Shown here: positions 35,722-46,000 of the stretch, piece by piece
Position numbering within the stretch: position 1 is the stretch's first letter
Layout: each line of letters begins with the position of its first letter
Assembly (NCBI RefSeq): GCF_000812565.1
Contig: NZ_JTAM01000052.1
Span: forward strand, 1-52,741
Direction: 5' to 3'
Origin: Flammeovirga sp. OC4
GTDB taxonomy: Bacteria > Bacteroidota > Bacteroidia > Cytophagales > Flammeovirgaceae
DNA: 52,741 nt
Position numbers and translations under genes: made by a program
Notes under the pieces: generated by a model
What the model was told of the DNA's origin: nothing
The model's input: the letters and a program-made list of their open reading frames with translations, nothing else
Database searches by the model: none

Positions 35722-37302
35722 TTATGGTCTTAAATTCACTTCTCTTAATGAGATGTTATCCATATAAAGAACTAGAGGATCAGGGTTTGCAGGTTCTGGA
35801 TTAAGTGGTCTAAATACCAATCTATAATCACCACTTCCTTTTGGTGAGTAGAAAGTACATTTAGCATAAATCCAATCCCCAACTACTGTTTGTGTAGTAA
35901 AGTTGAATCGATCTGCAGCCCAATCAATTGTTGGATTACCAAAGTAAACAAGCATTGATGGTACTTCGGCAGCAGCATCATTAATATTTGCTATACCACT
36001 TTCTACCTTGATCATCATACCTAATTCATATGATTTACCTGCCTCCATTGTGAAGTTCTGGTTATGGCTGAAGATTGCTCCTCCACCTGATTCCAGTTCT
36101 AATCTTGCAGATTTACCTCCATGGTAAGACTCAGTGTCTACCATATCTAAGGTATATTTAGCCCATTGACCACCCCAACCTAAGTCAGGCCAATCACCGG
36201 CAATAGAAGTTTCAAAACTATAGTCAAATAAACTACCCTCTAATACATTCGCATTTGGACGGTGTACCAATAGACGGTCTACAAATTCCTCCGCTGGACC
36301 AAAGTCAGTGGACTGTAAAATACCACCTTGGTAACTTACCATCACTGCATCATCATCATAAACTGTTTCTCCATCTAAAGCGATCAGTACAATGTTTTTA
36401 GCAGATGGATCTACAGAAGCCGATAAAATTGATGGTACAATTTCGTCTGCTCCATTTGTTAATTTTACTGAGAACGTAGTTGCATCAACAGAAGCTGGCT
36501 CAATTTCTCTTGAGTAATCCAATGCAATAAATCCATTTTTCACATAAACGTCTGTCAAAATAAGAGGATCCGCAGAAGGAATAACATTGATTGCATTTAC
36601 AAAATTCAATGTATCGATGCCACCTGGTCTTGCTCTATTTCCTAATACAGAAGTAGAGAATGTACCCAATTGCTTGTATTGAACAATAGTCTCCGCTGCT
36701 GTTCCGTCTTCGATTTCAGCTTCAATATATGTCACCTGATCTGGATCTCCTCCACCGAAGTTATATACTACTCTTGAAGGCTCACCTATAGCTGTTAGGG
36801 TATACTTGATCATTCTACCAGCTTGTACATCATTGGTTTTCGTTAAATCCAATTCATCACCCACTGTACCGTCAGGAAAATAGAAATTTGCTTTTACTAT
36901 TAATTTTAATGAATCTACAACGTTTACTAAAATCGTTGTATCCATTTCAGATTCTCTTTGAGCATTACCGTCAAAAGCTGCACCTGCAAAACTTTGCGAT
37001 AAGTTCACTTCTTTTAGACCTGCTTCATTGAATTGTATATGCACTAAATCAGTTGTTGAAGTAGTATCTGAAGTTCCCTCTACAATAGCACCTTCAGGTA
37101 AGGACCACTTTCTGCTGATAATACCTTTTGACGCATCCGTAAATGTCATCGAACCACCTACTTGTACTCTGTTACCGAATTGGTATTCTGAAGTATAAAT
37201 TACTTGATGGTTTGGTTCAACGCCAGGAGCTTCCCATTCTTTCTTACACCCGTAAATAGCGAGTATAGTAAGTAAACCAATTATATAATTAAATTTTTTC
37301 AT
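35722..37302 (-). CDS. Surface glycan-binding lipoprotein of the SusE/F position (PKD-like plus CBM-like)
   Basis: A 526-aa lipoprotein. MKKFNYIIGLLTILAIYGC is the signal peptide with the lipidated Cys at residue 19. The frame opens 18 codons upstream, inside susD, but AAGAAGAAATG placement and the signal argue for the inner ATG. Residues about 35-110 look PKD-like (GGSMTFTDASKGIISRKWSLPEG), a second Ig-like part follows, then a jelly-roll carbohydrate-binding domain in the last 170 residues (SFETSIAGDWPDLGWGGQW, ARLELESGG, MDNISLREV). Such proteins sit behind susD and bind the polysaccharide at the cell surface. No catalytic motif seen. Confidence 0.82.
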   Translation of the reverse strand: MKKFNYIIGLLTILAIYGCKKEWEAPGVEPNHQVIYTSEYQFGNRVQVGGSMTFTDASKGIISRKWSLPEGAIVEGTSDTTSTTDLVHIQFNEAGLKEVNLSQSFAGAAFDGNAQRESEMDTTILVNVVDSLKLIVKANFYFPDGTVGDELDLTKTNDVQAGRMIKYTLTAIGEPSRVVYNFGGGDPDQVTYIEAEIEDGTAAETIVQYKQLGTFSTSVLGNRARPGGIDTLNFVNAINVIPSADPLILTDVYVKNGFIALDYSREIEPASVDATTFSVKLTNGADEIVPSILSASVDPSAKNIVLIALDGETVYDDDAVMVSYQGGILQSTDFGPAEEFVDRLLVHRPNANVLEGSLFDYSFETSIAGDWPDLGWGGQWAKYTLDMVDTESYHGGKSARLELESGGGAIFSHNQNFTMEAGKSYELGMMIKVESGIANINDAAAEVPSMLVYFGNPTIDWAADRFNFTTQTVVGDWIYAKCTFYSPKGSGDYRLVFRPLNPEPANPDPLVLYMDNISLREVNLRP

Positions 37303-37321
37303 TTCTTCTTTGTCAGTTAGA

Positions 37322-39067
37322 TTACTCGTATAAATCAGGATTCGTTTGAACTTCATTCGCAGGGATTGGGAAGAACTTATGTACTCCCGGATTGTATTTC
37401 TTAGCTTGTTCTACGAAGTTTTGGATGATGTAAGCACCAATATATAAAGGTGGTTGACCCAATATCGTTTGTGCATTATCTAATCTCCATTGCTCATCTG
37501 CCGCTCTTCTGTCCAATGCTTCACCAACGATATCCCATCTTCTTAAGTCGTCCCATCTATGACCTTCAAACGATAATTCTACTGGTCTTTCTACATATCT
37601 GATATGCTCTCTGATCGACTCTTGCGAAGGTGCTACTTGTGGATGCGGAGCACCTGTCACCTCTTGACTGATGTTCAATTTAGGGAAAGTACCACCGTTT
37701 GTACTTACATAATGTTGTAATGTATAAACACCTGCTCTTTCACGAACCATATCAATGTAAGTCATCGCATCTGTGAAGTTTCCTTCCTCATTAAGTGCCT
37801 CAGCATACATTAATAATACATCTGCGTATCTTATTAATCTGAAGTTGATTGGAGAAGTTTGACCGTTGTTATCCAATACACTGATACCTGTATTCCATCT
37901 CGTAAACTTTTTCACATAACCTGAGTGACCACCACCCATTGGGTACATATCACCATTTTCATCCTCCCAAACTCTGTTGAAGTAAGCACCGTAGAAACGA
38001 GGCACTAAAATCGAGCTTGTTAATCGTTGAGAGTGAGTTTCACCAGCTTCATTTGCAGGGTGATCAGGATTTATCTCATCACTTAATAAAGTCTCGTGCA
38101 AAAACTGTGATGGTGTTACTACGTTGAAACCACCTGCAGTAAGAATATGTGTAAATGAGTGCTCTAAACTTGATGCTTCTGATGGAGTTACGTTACCTCC
38201 AGCGATATTGTCTACCCAATCTCTGTTTGCAGATGGAGGCAATACTGAAGTTGAATAATTTACTTCAAAAATTGACTCAGAGTTATGCTCCCCTTCCTCA
38301 GTAAAGTTATCTACATAATCAGTAGATAAAGAGTACATTCCACTATCAATCACTTTTTTAAACTCAGCAGCTGCTTCAGCCCATTTTCCATCATATAAAT
38401 ACACTTTACCTAGTAATGATACTGCTGTACCCCAAGTTACTCTACCTGCTTCCATGTTTGACCATGAAGTTGGTAAATGCTGTGCCGCAAATTCTAAATC
38501 AGGTATAACGACCTGTGATATTACTTCTGCTCTTGTATTTAACTTTTTATTTAAACTATCAGAGTTGGCATAATAAGTAGTATTGATTACTGCACCGTTG
38601 TAAGTGTTGGCAAGTTCAAAGTAATAGAAAGCTCTTAAAGTTCTTGCTTGAGCTTCTACCTCCAACTTCTCCTCTGGCAACATATCAATGTCTTCATTTT
38701 GGATGAAAGTGGCGATTTGGTTTGCTCTGTTGATACCGATGTACAATTCAGCCCATTTGTTTTGCACTAAAGGATCACTGTTTGTAAAGTTGAATAACTT
38801 ATAAGTAGTGTAAGTAGCGTACCATGTATCACTTTTAGACAAGTCCGAAAGTGCCATTTCGTTAGAAGTTCTAAAACCAGACACTGTATTGAACTGTAAT
38901 GCTGCATATACCGTATTCAACGCATAATCAAAATGTTCTGATGTTTTCCAGAATGTTTCTGGCGTTAACGCATTGACATTTGATTGAGTTAAGAATTTGT
39001 CCTCGTTACATCCTATGAGCAAAATAGAAGATAATAACGTAATCAGACTATATTTAATAAATTTCAT
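37322..39067 (-). CDS. susD: SusD/RagB family nutrient-binding outer-membrane lipoprotein
   Basis: A 581-aa lipoprotein (signal peptide ending LLIGC, Cys at residue 20). It has the SusD_RagB architecture: N-terminal FLTQSNVNALTPETFWKT, the TPR-like helices (RANQIATFIQ, EAQARTLRAFYYFELANTY), and the C-terminal core with RLIRYADVLLMYAEALNE, the VRERAG motif and ELSFEGHRWDDLRRW. This last block is the hallmark of the family. It caps the SusC barrel and binds oligosaccharide for import. It lies 23 bases after susC and 19 bases before the glycan-binding protein gene, in one operon. Confidence 0.97.
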   Translation of the reverse strand: MKFIKYSLITLLSSILLIGCNEDKFLTQSNVNALTPETFWKTSEHFDYALNTVYAALQFNTVSGFRTSNEMALSDLSKSDTWYATYTTYKLFNFTNSDPLVQNKWAELYIGINRANQIATFIQNEDIDMLPEEKLEVEAQARTLRAFYYFELANTYNGAVINTTYYANSDSLNKKLNTRAEVISQVVIPDLEFAAQHLPTSWSNMEAGRVTWGTAVSLLGKVYLYDGKWAEAAAEFKKVIDSGMYSLSTDYVDNFTEEGEHNSESIFEVNYSTSVLPPSANRDWVDNIAGGNVTPSEASSLEHSFTHILTAGGFNVVTPSQFLHETLLSDEINPDHPANEAGETHSQRLTSSILVPRFYGAYFNRVWEDENGDMYPMGGGHSGYVKKFTRWNTGISVLDNNGQTSPINFRLIRYADVLLMYAEALNEEGNFTDAMTYIDMVRERAGVYTLQHYVSTNGGTFPKLNISQEVTGAPHPQVAPSQESIREHIRYVERPVELSFEGHRWDDLRRWDIVGEALDRRAADEQWRLDNAQTILGQPPLYIGAYIIQNFVEQAKKYNPGVHKFFPIPANEVQTNPDLYE

Positions 39068-39090
39068 TAGATCTTAATTTTTTTTTCTAA

Positions 39091-42000
39091 CTAAAAGTTA
39101 AACTTCACGCCACCTAAGAATCTTCTTGTAATAGGATAGCTACCTCTATCTACACCTCTCATGAATAGACCATCTCCACCAACTTCTGGGTCATAACCTT
39201 TATACCCTGTGATTGTAAATGGATTCTGAGCAGTGATGTAGAATCTTAAAGTATTTACTTTGTCATTAAATAATTTCTTAGGAACTGTATAACCTAAAGT
39301 GATGTTACGAATACGTAAGTAAGAACCATCTTCTAAGAAGTAATCAGAACTTGATCTTGTATTAGGGTGTTCTGAGTTTGATCTTACTGCAGCGATATCT
39401 GAATCAGGGTTAGCAGGAGACCAAGCATATTGCATATCTCTGTGTCTACCCATACCGTAAGCATAAAGATTTGCTCCATTGTAAATCATCGCTCCATGTG
39501 AGTAATATAACTGAACGAATAAGTCAAATCCTTTGTATGCAGCATTAATACCCATACCCATATTGAATTTAGCTTGACCTGAACCAGCATATACTCTATC
39601 GTTATCATCAATTACACCATCACCGTTTACATCACGGTACATCATATCTCCCATCTCAGCTTCCATACCTGGTAAGCTTTCATTGTATGCTTTCAATTGC
39701 TCTTCCGTCTTGATTACACCTTGGTGTTCCAATAAGAAGAATGCTCCGGCAGGATAACCTTCTTTCAAGAATGTAGTGTGATCTTGGAAACCTTGTCTTG
39801 TTTGTACTGGAATACCACCTCTGAAGGCGAAACCTTCAACACCATTTAAATCTGTAACTTCGTTGATGTTTCTAGAGAATGTGTAGTTCACACTCCATTG
39901 GAAACCGTTTTCATGAAGGTGCTTATATCCAACCGCGATTTCATGACCTTTGTTCACCATGTTACCCGCATTTACTAAGATTGAAGTATATGGAGTTGCA
40001 TTTCCACCTGCAGGCTCTGTTACTGAAGTACCGAATGATGGTGGAATTGTTTGGTCTAATAACATATCCTCTTTACTGTTGTTATAATAGTCATAAGAGA
40101 ATGTTAATCTATCGTTGAATAAGGCTAAATCAACACCAACGTTTCTTGAAATTGTAGTTTCCCACTTTAAATCAGGATTTACATATCTTCTGAAGATTGC
40201 ACCCGTTGCTATTGCCTCATTTTGTCCTACCCCGAATGTGTAATCTACACCACTTTCAATTCTAGGCATGAATGAGTATGGAGCGATACTTTGGTTACCC
40301 ACTTGACCGTAACTACCACGAATTTTAAAACCTGTCATAAAGTCGCCCAATACTGAATTCTTGAAGAACTCTTCCTCGCTTACATTCCAACCTGCTGAAG
40401 CACCGTAGAATGTACCATATCTATTATCTTCAGAGAAGTTAGAAGAACCATCGTTTCTTAATGATAACGATACTAGGTAACGGTTATCATAATTGTATTG
40501 CGCTCTAAACATCTTACCAACCAATGTATTTGTTGAGATATATTGTTGAGGTAAAAATGCTACTGAACCTGAACTTAGTGTTTTTGTGGCATTGTCTAAT
40601 AGACCTTCAGTAAGTACGCTTCTTGTTTCGTTGTTGTACTCCTCGAAAGAGTAAACTGCAGTCACACCTAAAGTATGCTTTCCAAATGTTTTGTTATAAG
40701 AAAGGATATTTTCAAAAGTAGTTGAGCTAGAAAGGTAGTTGTTGATTGTCATTCTAGACTCCATTTGAGAAGCACCAGCTGCTAAAGTACCGTTTTCTCT
40801 ATAAATCAATAGTTGAGGTTGGAATAAAACGTTTTCAGAAGAGTAAGTATTTCTACCAAAACTCGCTTTATATTTTAAACCATCGATGATTTCGTATTCA
40901 AGAGCTAACGCTAAGTTAGTAGACATCACTTCAGTGTTATTTTCGTTTGATAATTGAGTCGCTAAATAACCGAAGTTTTCTACTTGTTCTGTTTCTACCA
41001 CTAATCCATTGTTACCTACTTGAGTATTTTGGTCCAATGCAGGAACCCATGGCTTTTGAGCGATCGCTAATTCATATAATCCCCAAGGCTCAGTTTGCTT
41101 ATTCTCATCTGTGATACCTACTGAAGCAAATGCTTTGAATTTACCTTGTGTGTACTCACCATTCATACGTGTAGTAAAACGTTCGAAACCTGAGTTGATT
41201 AAAACACCATCTTGGTTAAAATAGTTTGTTGAAACATTGAATTTTAAATGCTCTGAACCGCCTGAAATACCTAAGTTGTAAGATTGGATGGCTGCATTAT
41301 TGTTTTGTACATCTTCTACATAATTAGAATTGTTATAACCTGCGTTAGGATTGAATAAGTATAAATTTTGCATACCACCTTCTGATTCAATTCTGTTGTG
41401 ATCAACATACAATTGCTCTTGGTGGTTGTTTAATGGCGTATTTGATGTGATATTTTGAATACCTGCATACGCTGAGAAATCAACTGATAATTTACCTTGT
41501 TCACCTCTTTTAGTAGTGATTAAGATTACACCACCTGCTGCTCTAGTACCATATACTGAAGCTGCAGCACCATCTTTTAAGACGTCAATACTTTTGATTT
41601 GCTCTGGTGCAATATTTGGATTTCCTTGGAAAGGAATACCATCTACAATATAAAGTGGACCACCTGCTGACTTTGCTGAAACAACACCACGAATTTGGAT
41701 ATTTGCTTCATCACCCGGACGACCTGAACTTTGCTGTACATCTACACCTGCAATTTGTCCCTGAAGTGACTCTCCAAGGTCTGCTGTAGCGATTTTTACG
41801 ATGTCATCCGATTTTACTGAACCTACAGCTCCAGTAATTTCTTTCTTCTTTTGAGTACCATAACCAATTACAACTACTTCATCTAATGCTTCTACATCAA
41901 CTTGAAGTTTTACGTCAAGGTATGTTTTGTTACCCACTAAAATCACCTGATCCTGATATCCAATGTAACTGATCACGATAGATTCTTCAGGTTGAACGGC

Positions 42001-42213
42001 CAATGAAAATTCTCCGTCAAAATTAGTAGTAGTACCTTTGCTAGTTTTTTGAATAACAATATTCACCCCTGGGATAGGCTCACCTGATTCAGTGTCTATC
42101 ACTCGCCCTTTCAAAACATTCTGCTCTACTTCTTGTGCTATACCTTCTAAGTTAAAAGTAGAAAGTATGAAACAAGTCAGAATGAATTGTAAAATAAGAT
42201 AAGCTTTACTCAT
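39091..42213 (-). CDS. susC: SusC/RagA family TonB-dependent outer-membrane transporter
   Basis: A 1040-aa TonB-dependent receptor. A signal peptide (residues about 1-26) is followed by a carboxypeptidase-D-like regulatory domain (LKGRVIDTESGEPIPGVNIV), the TonB-box region DEVVVIGYGTQKKKEITGAV, and the plug with the SusC signature GQIAGVDVQQSSGRPGDEAN. Then comes the 22-strand barrel ending in the aromatic GGVKFNF. It imports agar/porphyran oligosaccharides with SusD. It is the first gene of the susCD operon, with the duplicated regulatory block ending 43 bases upstream of its start. Full length for the family. Confidence 0.97.
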   Translation of the reverse strand: MSKAYLILQFILTCFILSTFNLEGIAQEVEQNVLKGRVIDTESGEPIPGVNIVIQKTSKGTTTNFDGEFSLAVQPEESIVISYIGYQDQVILVGNKTYLDVKLQVDVEALDEVVVIGYGTQKKKEITGAVGSVKSDDIVKIATADLGESLQGQIAGVDVQQSSGRPGDEANIQIRGVVSAKSAGGPLYIVDGIPFQGNPNIAPEQIKSIDVLKDGAAASVYGTRAAGGVILITTKRGEQGKLSVDFSAYAGIQNITSNTPLNNHQEQLYVDHNRIESEGGMQNLYLFNPNAGYNNSNYVEDVQNNNAAIQSYNLGISGGSEHLKFNVSTNYFNQDGVLINSGFERFTTRMNGEYTQGKFKAFASVGITDENKQTEPWGLYELAIAQKPWVPALDQNTQVGNNGLVVETEQVENFGYLATQLSNENNTEVMSTNLALALEYEIIDGLKYKASFGRNTYSSENVLFQPQLLIYRENGTLAAGASQMESRMTINNYLSSSTTFENILSYNKTFGKHTLGVTAVYSFEEYNNETRSVLTEGLLDNATKTLSSGSVAFLPQQYISTNTLVGKMFRAQYNYDNRYLVSLSLRNDGSSNFSEDNRYGTFYGASAGWNVSEEEFFKNSVLGDFMTGFKIRGSYGQVGNQSIAPYSFMPRIESGVDYTFGVGQNEAIATGAIFRRYVNPDLKWETTISRNVGVDLALFNDRLTFSYDYYNNSKEDMLLDQTIPPSFGTSVTEPAGGNATPYTSILVNAGNMVNKGHEIAVGYKHLHENGFQWSVNYTFSRNINEVTDLNGVEGFAFRGGIPVQTRQGFQDHTTFLKEGYPAGAFFLLEHQGVIKTEEQLKAYNESLPGMEAEMGDMMYRDVNGDGVIDDNDRVYAGSGQAKFNMGMGINAAYKGFDLFVQLYYSHGAMIYNGANLYAYGMGRHRDMQYAWSPANPDSDIAAVRSNSEHPNTRSSSDYFLEDGSYLRIRNITLGYTVPKKLFNDKVNTLRFYITAQNPFTITGYKGYDPEVGGDGLFMRGVDRGSYPITRRFLGGVKFNF

Positions 42214-42255
42214 ACTCGTAAAAAGTTAATTTAGATTAAAAGAGCTAGTCTGCCT

Positions 42256-42447
42256 TTTCATTTCATTTCAAATTTTTCTTTATAAAATCAGCGACCGGCT
42301 AGTTAAAATTAATAAGTGTCTGCGAAACCCTTAACAAAGATGAGAAATAATAATTTATTCACCCGATACTTGACTAGATCAAAACTGTACAATACTGAAA
42401 TAGAGATCTAACAACTCGACATTTTTCTAAACAACAAAAACATAAAA
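42256..42447 (-). promoter_or_regulatory. Shared regulatory block, copy A (susC promoter region)
   Basis: Same block as 33292-33480, same orientation. Blocks in common: ATAAGTGTCTGC, GAAACCCTTAACAAAGATG (one base differs from the other copy), TTGACTAGATCAAAACTGTA, ACAACTCGACA, TCTAAACAA. On the minus strand a TTTG (42335-42338) and TAATTTTA (42304-42311) pair, 23 bases apart, is a candidate -33/-7 promoter giving a susC leader of about 85 nt. The inverted repeat TTGACTAGATCAA is at 42370-42382. Sharing of this block suggests that the import and catabolic operons answer to the same regulator. Confidence 0.78.
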
Positions 42448-42900
42448 CACTTATTTTCAATATTTTAATTTTTACATTAACAAAACTTTGCATAAAAATG
42501 CACTAGACAATTTATGTTGAAATTTCACTTCAATTTGCACTCCTTTTTCCATTTTTTTGTGATTTAAGCTTAAAATATTAACCTCCTTAAACAAAAAAAA
42601 AGTTCCCAAACTAAAGTGTTCAGATAATATTGAGTGTAAAATATACACAATTACACCTGTAACTTGCCCTTTGTTAAAATATCTTTATCAAAAATAAGTC
42701 ATTTCAATAATTTTTGATTGAAATCATGTAATGCAAAAGGGTTTTTGGGTATAAAATAAAGTGATAAAAGACACATTTTTTTCTTATCAAAGGCATTTAT
42801 TTATAATAGTTCAGTTCGATTCCAATTTGTAAATTCACTTTATCTTGATACTTTCTCGTGAAGATTGTCTAATATTTATAGCCTTTGAGAAATTTCGGAA
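42448..42900. other. Gene-free AT-rich stretch between susC promoter and protease terminator
   Basis: About 450 bases with no credible reading frame. A short palindrome TGCATAAAAATGCA occurs at about 42489-42502. I see no copy of the repeats found elsewhere in the window. It may hold upstream regulatory sequence for susC, but nothing specific is visible. Confidence 0.4.
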
Positions 42901-42902
42901 AT

Positions 42903-42934
42903 AAAAAAAAGCATCGAGATAAATCCCGATGCTT
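42903..42934 (-). terminator. Rho-independent terminator of the giant protease gene
   Basis: Stem AAGCATCG / CGATGCTT with a loop of about ten bases; on the minus strand a run of eight T follows. It lies about 115 bases beyond the protease stop codon. Confidence 0.85.
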
Positions 42935-43051
42935 CTTCAATTATTTATTCTGTAATCCTATTTTTTGGTGTCGTCCTTATTTCAATATTTCAAGGTTTGA
43001 TGAAAAGGTTTTTCTCCTCAAACCGTGATATTCGGACCACAGAATACTTCA

Positions 43052-46000
43052 TTATTTTTTCAATACTTTACCTTTTACTTGAGAAGTACCATTACTTACC
43101 TTGATCAAATAGAAACCATTTGGCATAGTTGATAGGTTTACTTCAACAATATTTCCAGTATTTTGAACCTCTGATGATGACATCAGTTGTCCTGTCAGAT
43201 TGTAGACTTCTACAACAGAAGCATTACTAGAGAAAGTAGATGGTAATTTCATCCATACTTTTCCTTTTGTAGGATTTGGATAAACAAGCTGATCCAACTT
43301 ATCTACATTCACTGATAACGGCGCTCCTAAAACAGTTACCTTAAGTAAGCTTTCTACTTTAAGACCTGACTCGTTTTCTGCCACCACCGTGATTTCAGAA
43401 TCACCAAGACTTGATCCAAATACAGTTAACTCGCTACCGTTTACCCAAGCTGTTGTAAATTGATCTGCACTCTTTACGTAGAAAATCATTTCTTCTTCAT
43501 CTAAAGTCTCAAAATACTCATCAAGTGATAATACTGTCTCAGAACTTGGATGCAATGAAAGTGAATCAAATTCTTTTACAATAACAGGAGCCACTTTCGT
43601 ATCCATTACTTCCACTGATAAGTCAATGACTTTCTTAGCGCCCAATTCGTCTTCAATTTCGAATGATGGGAAGTATTCTCCACTCATCAAGTAAGTAGGC
43701 GACATTGTTAAGTATAAAGTGTCGTTTGACATGTCGTAAGTGAAATCATCTGCGTTTGTAGCTTCGTTTACTGAGATTGAATGTCCTTCTTTATCAAGCA
43801 TTGGCAATGCCCAAGTAATACTATCTCCTTCGTTGATATTCAAAGCTGTTGAATCTGCAAAGTAAGGAGCCGCATTGTATTTGATGGCCGTTGGTACTTT
43901 GATTGTTTCTTTCAGCTTTTGATTATGACCAATGTAAAGGTAACCTTCGTAATCACCCGTTTCAAATCTGTTCATTGCCGTTGTGATTGAGATCTCCATT
44001 GTATCTTTTGATGCAATAGATCCTGCCTTTGGAGTAATATCCACCCACTCTTGACCATAAGCATCCATCGCTCTCAACTTAATCGCGTAAGTATAATAGA
44101 AGTAGTTGCTTGATGACATCACTTCCCAGTTGTTACCGCCATCTAAAGTGACAAAGTATTTACCAATCACTGAAGGTACGTTATAATCTACCGGTAAACG
44201 GAATTCTACATCTTGAGGTGCCATTACACGGATCACAAATGTTTCACCATCTTCGAAGAAAATTGGTTGATCTAAAGTGATGTTTTCCATTTCACCTGTC
44301 AATGAACTTGGGTAATACATTTGTGTTGTAAGTACCTCTTCAGACGTTGGTGAATCACCTTTTAATACTTCAAACTTCCAAGCTGAATCCGATTGCTTCA
44401 CAAAATAGTTGCTGATATGCGTCAATGTAAAACCTTGGATGTTGTTTACTTCAAACTTCGCTGCATAATGAACATCAAAGTCAGATGACCCTAAATAACT
44501 CATCGGTTCTTCCGTTGGGAAGTCATATGAAATTGAATCTGAGAATGCATGCTTTTCAACGTGAACTGTTCTCATTGAGCTTGCTCTAAGATTTTGTGCA
44601 TTGAAATCAAATGCATCTAGCATTGCTAAAGATTCAAGTGTATTGTTTTCCAAAACAGCAGACGGTTCAGGAGATTCCTCTTCTTCTTCTGAAGCTACTT
44701 TCATTGATTTCTCAACACCCCAACCGTATTTCGCAATTCCTAATGTAACTGCATAATCCAATTCTTGCTCTAATCCTGCATTTAATAATGAGAAATTATA
44801 GACCGTTTCAGCACCTTCATTCACCAAGATATCCAATGTATCTGTTCTTACTGTTTCTGCTAAATCATACTCAATGATGGCAGGCAATAAAGCGTCACCT
44901 TGAAGTGGAAGCAACATTTGTTCTCCATTATCAAAGTCCAATACTAGCGTATCCACTACCACATCATTTGTATTTGCACCGAAAGCTACTGGCAATGCCA
45001 ACTCACTGAACGCACCTACCAAGGTATCAATATCAAAACTGAAAGATTGATCATGCAGTAATGAAGCTGTAACATTTACTGGTAAACTTCCTTCGTTTTT
45101 CAATACAAAATCTAAAGATTGTGTCATCACTGTATCTTCAAGATATACTAACTGATCAAACACTAACGAATCTGCTTCTAAGCTCAATGCTGCTTCTCCT
45201 GTCACTGTAAGATTTACATCAGTAATAACTCTTGAATTTGAAGCATCGTTGTTATGTACAATTACTTGTCCTTCATGCTCACCTACTGCTGTTTTGTTTC
45301 CTACATATTGTAATGAGATTTCTTTAGAAGCTAAAGCAGGAACTTTTATCAATTCTGGTGCTTTAATTCTCAATGTTTTACCAAGAATTCTCGCTCTGTA
45401 ATCTGCATTGGTCTCCATGTATTGCCAAGCATAATCACCTTCAATATTCTTCATACCAATATTTTGGTAAACGAATACATTCGGTAAAGTTTTGTAGGCC
45501 ATCACAATATCACCATTCTCATGCAATACCATTTGCAATGTAGTAATTGTTTCTGCACCTAAAGATCCAGCACCTACGGCAACATTTTTCTCGAATTGAA
45601 TAATCAATCGATCTTCTTTCTCATACATGAAAATACCACTTCCTTCAAGACTTGATGGCGTCATGTTCATCCAGAATGCTGAGATAATACCTAAGTCCAA
45701 TCCATTGTAGATACTACCATCTGCAATATTATATACTGGTGGTGGGTTGTATCTGAAATCATCTGGAGTTGTTTCAGGGTTGAAGCTGATCAATGCTGCA
45801 ATTGACATTTGGAAACGGTCATAGTATTGACCATAGAATGGGAACTTAAAGTTTTCAAACTCATAAGCGTAGACAAACTCAGGGTAGAACATTTCATAAG
45901 AAACGTCTTTACCAACCGCTGAGATATCTTCCCATACAAGGCTGTCTTCAATTTTATATTCGTAACCAAAACCATCAACACCTTCAAAATCGAAGAATTC

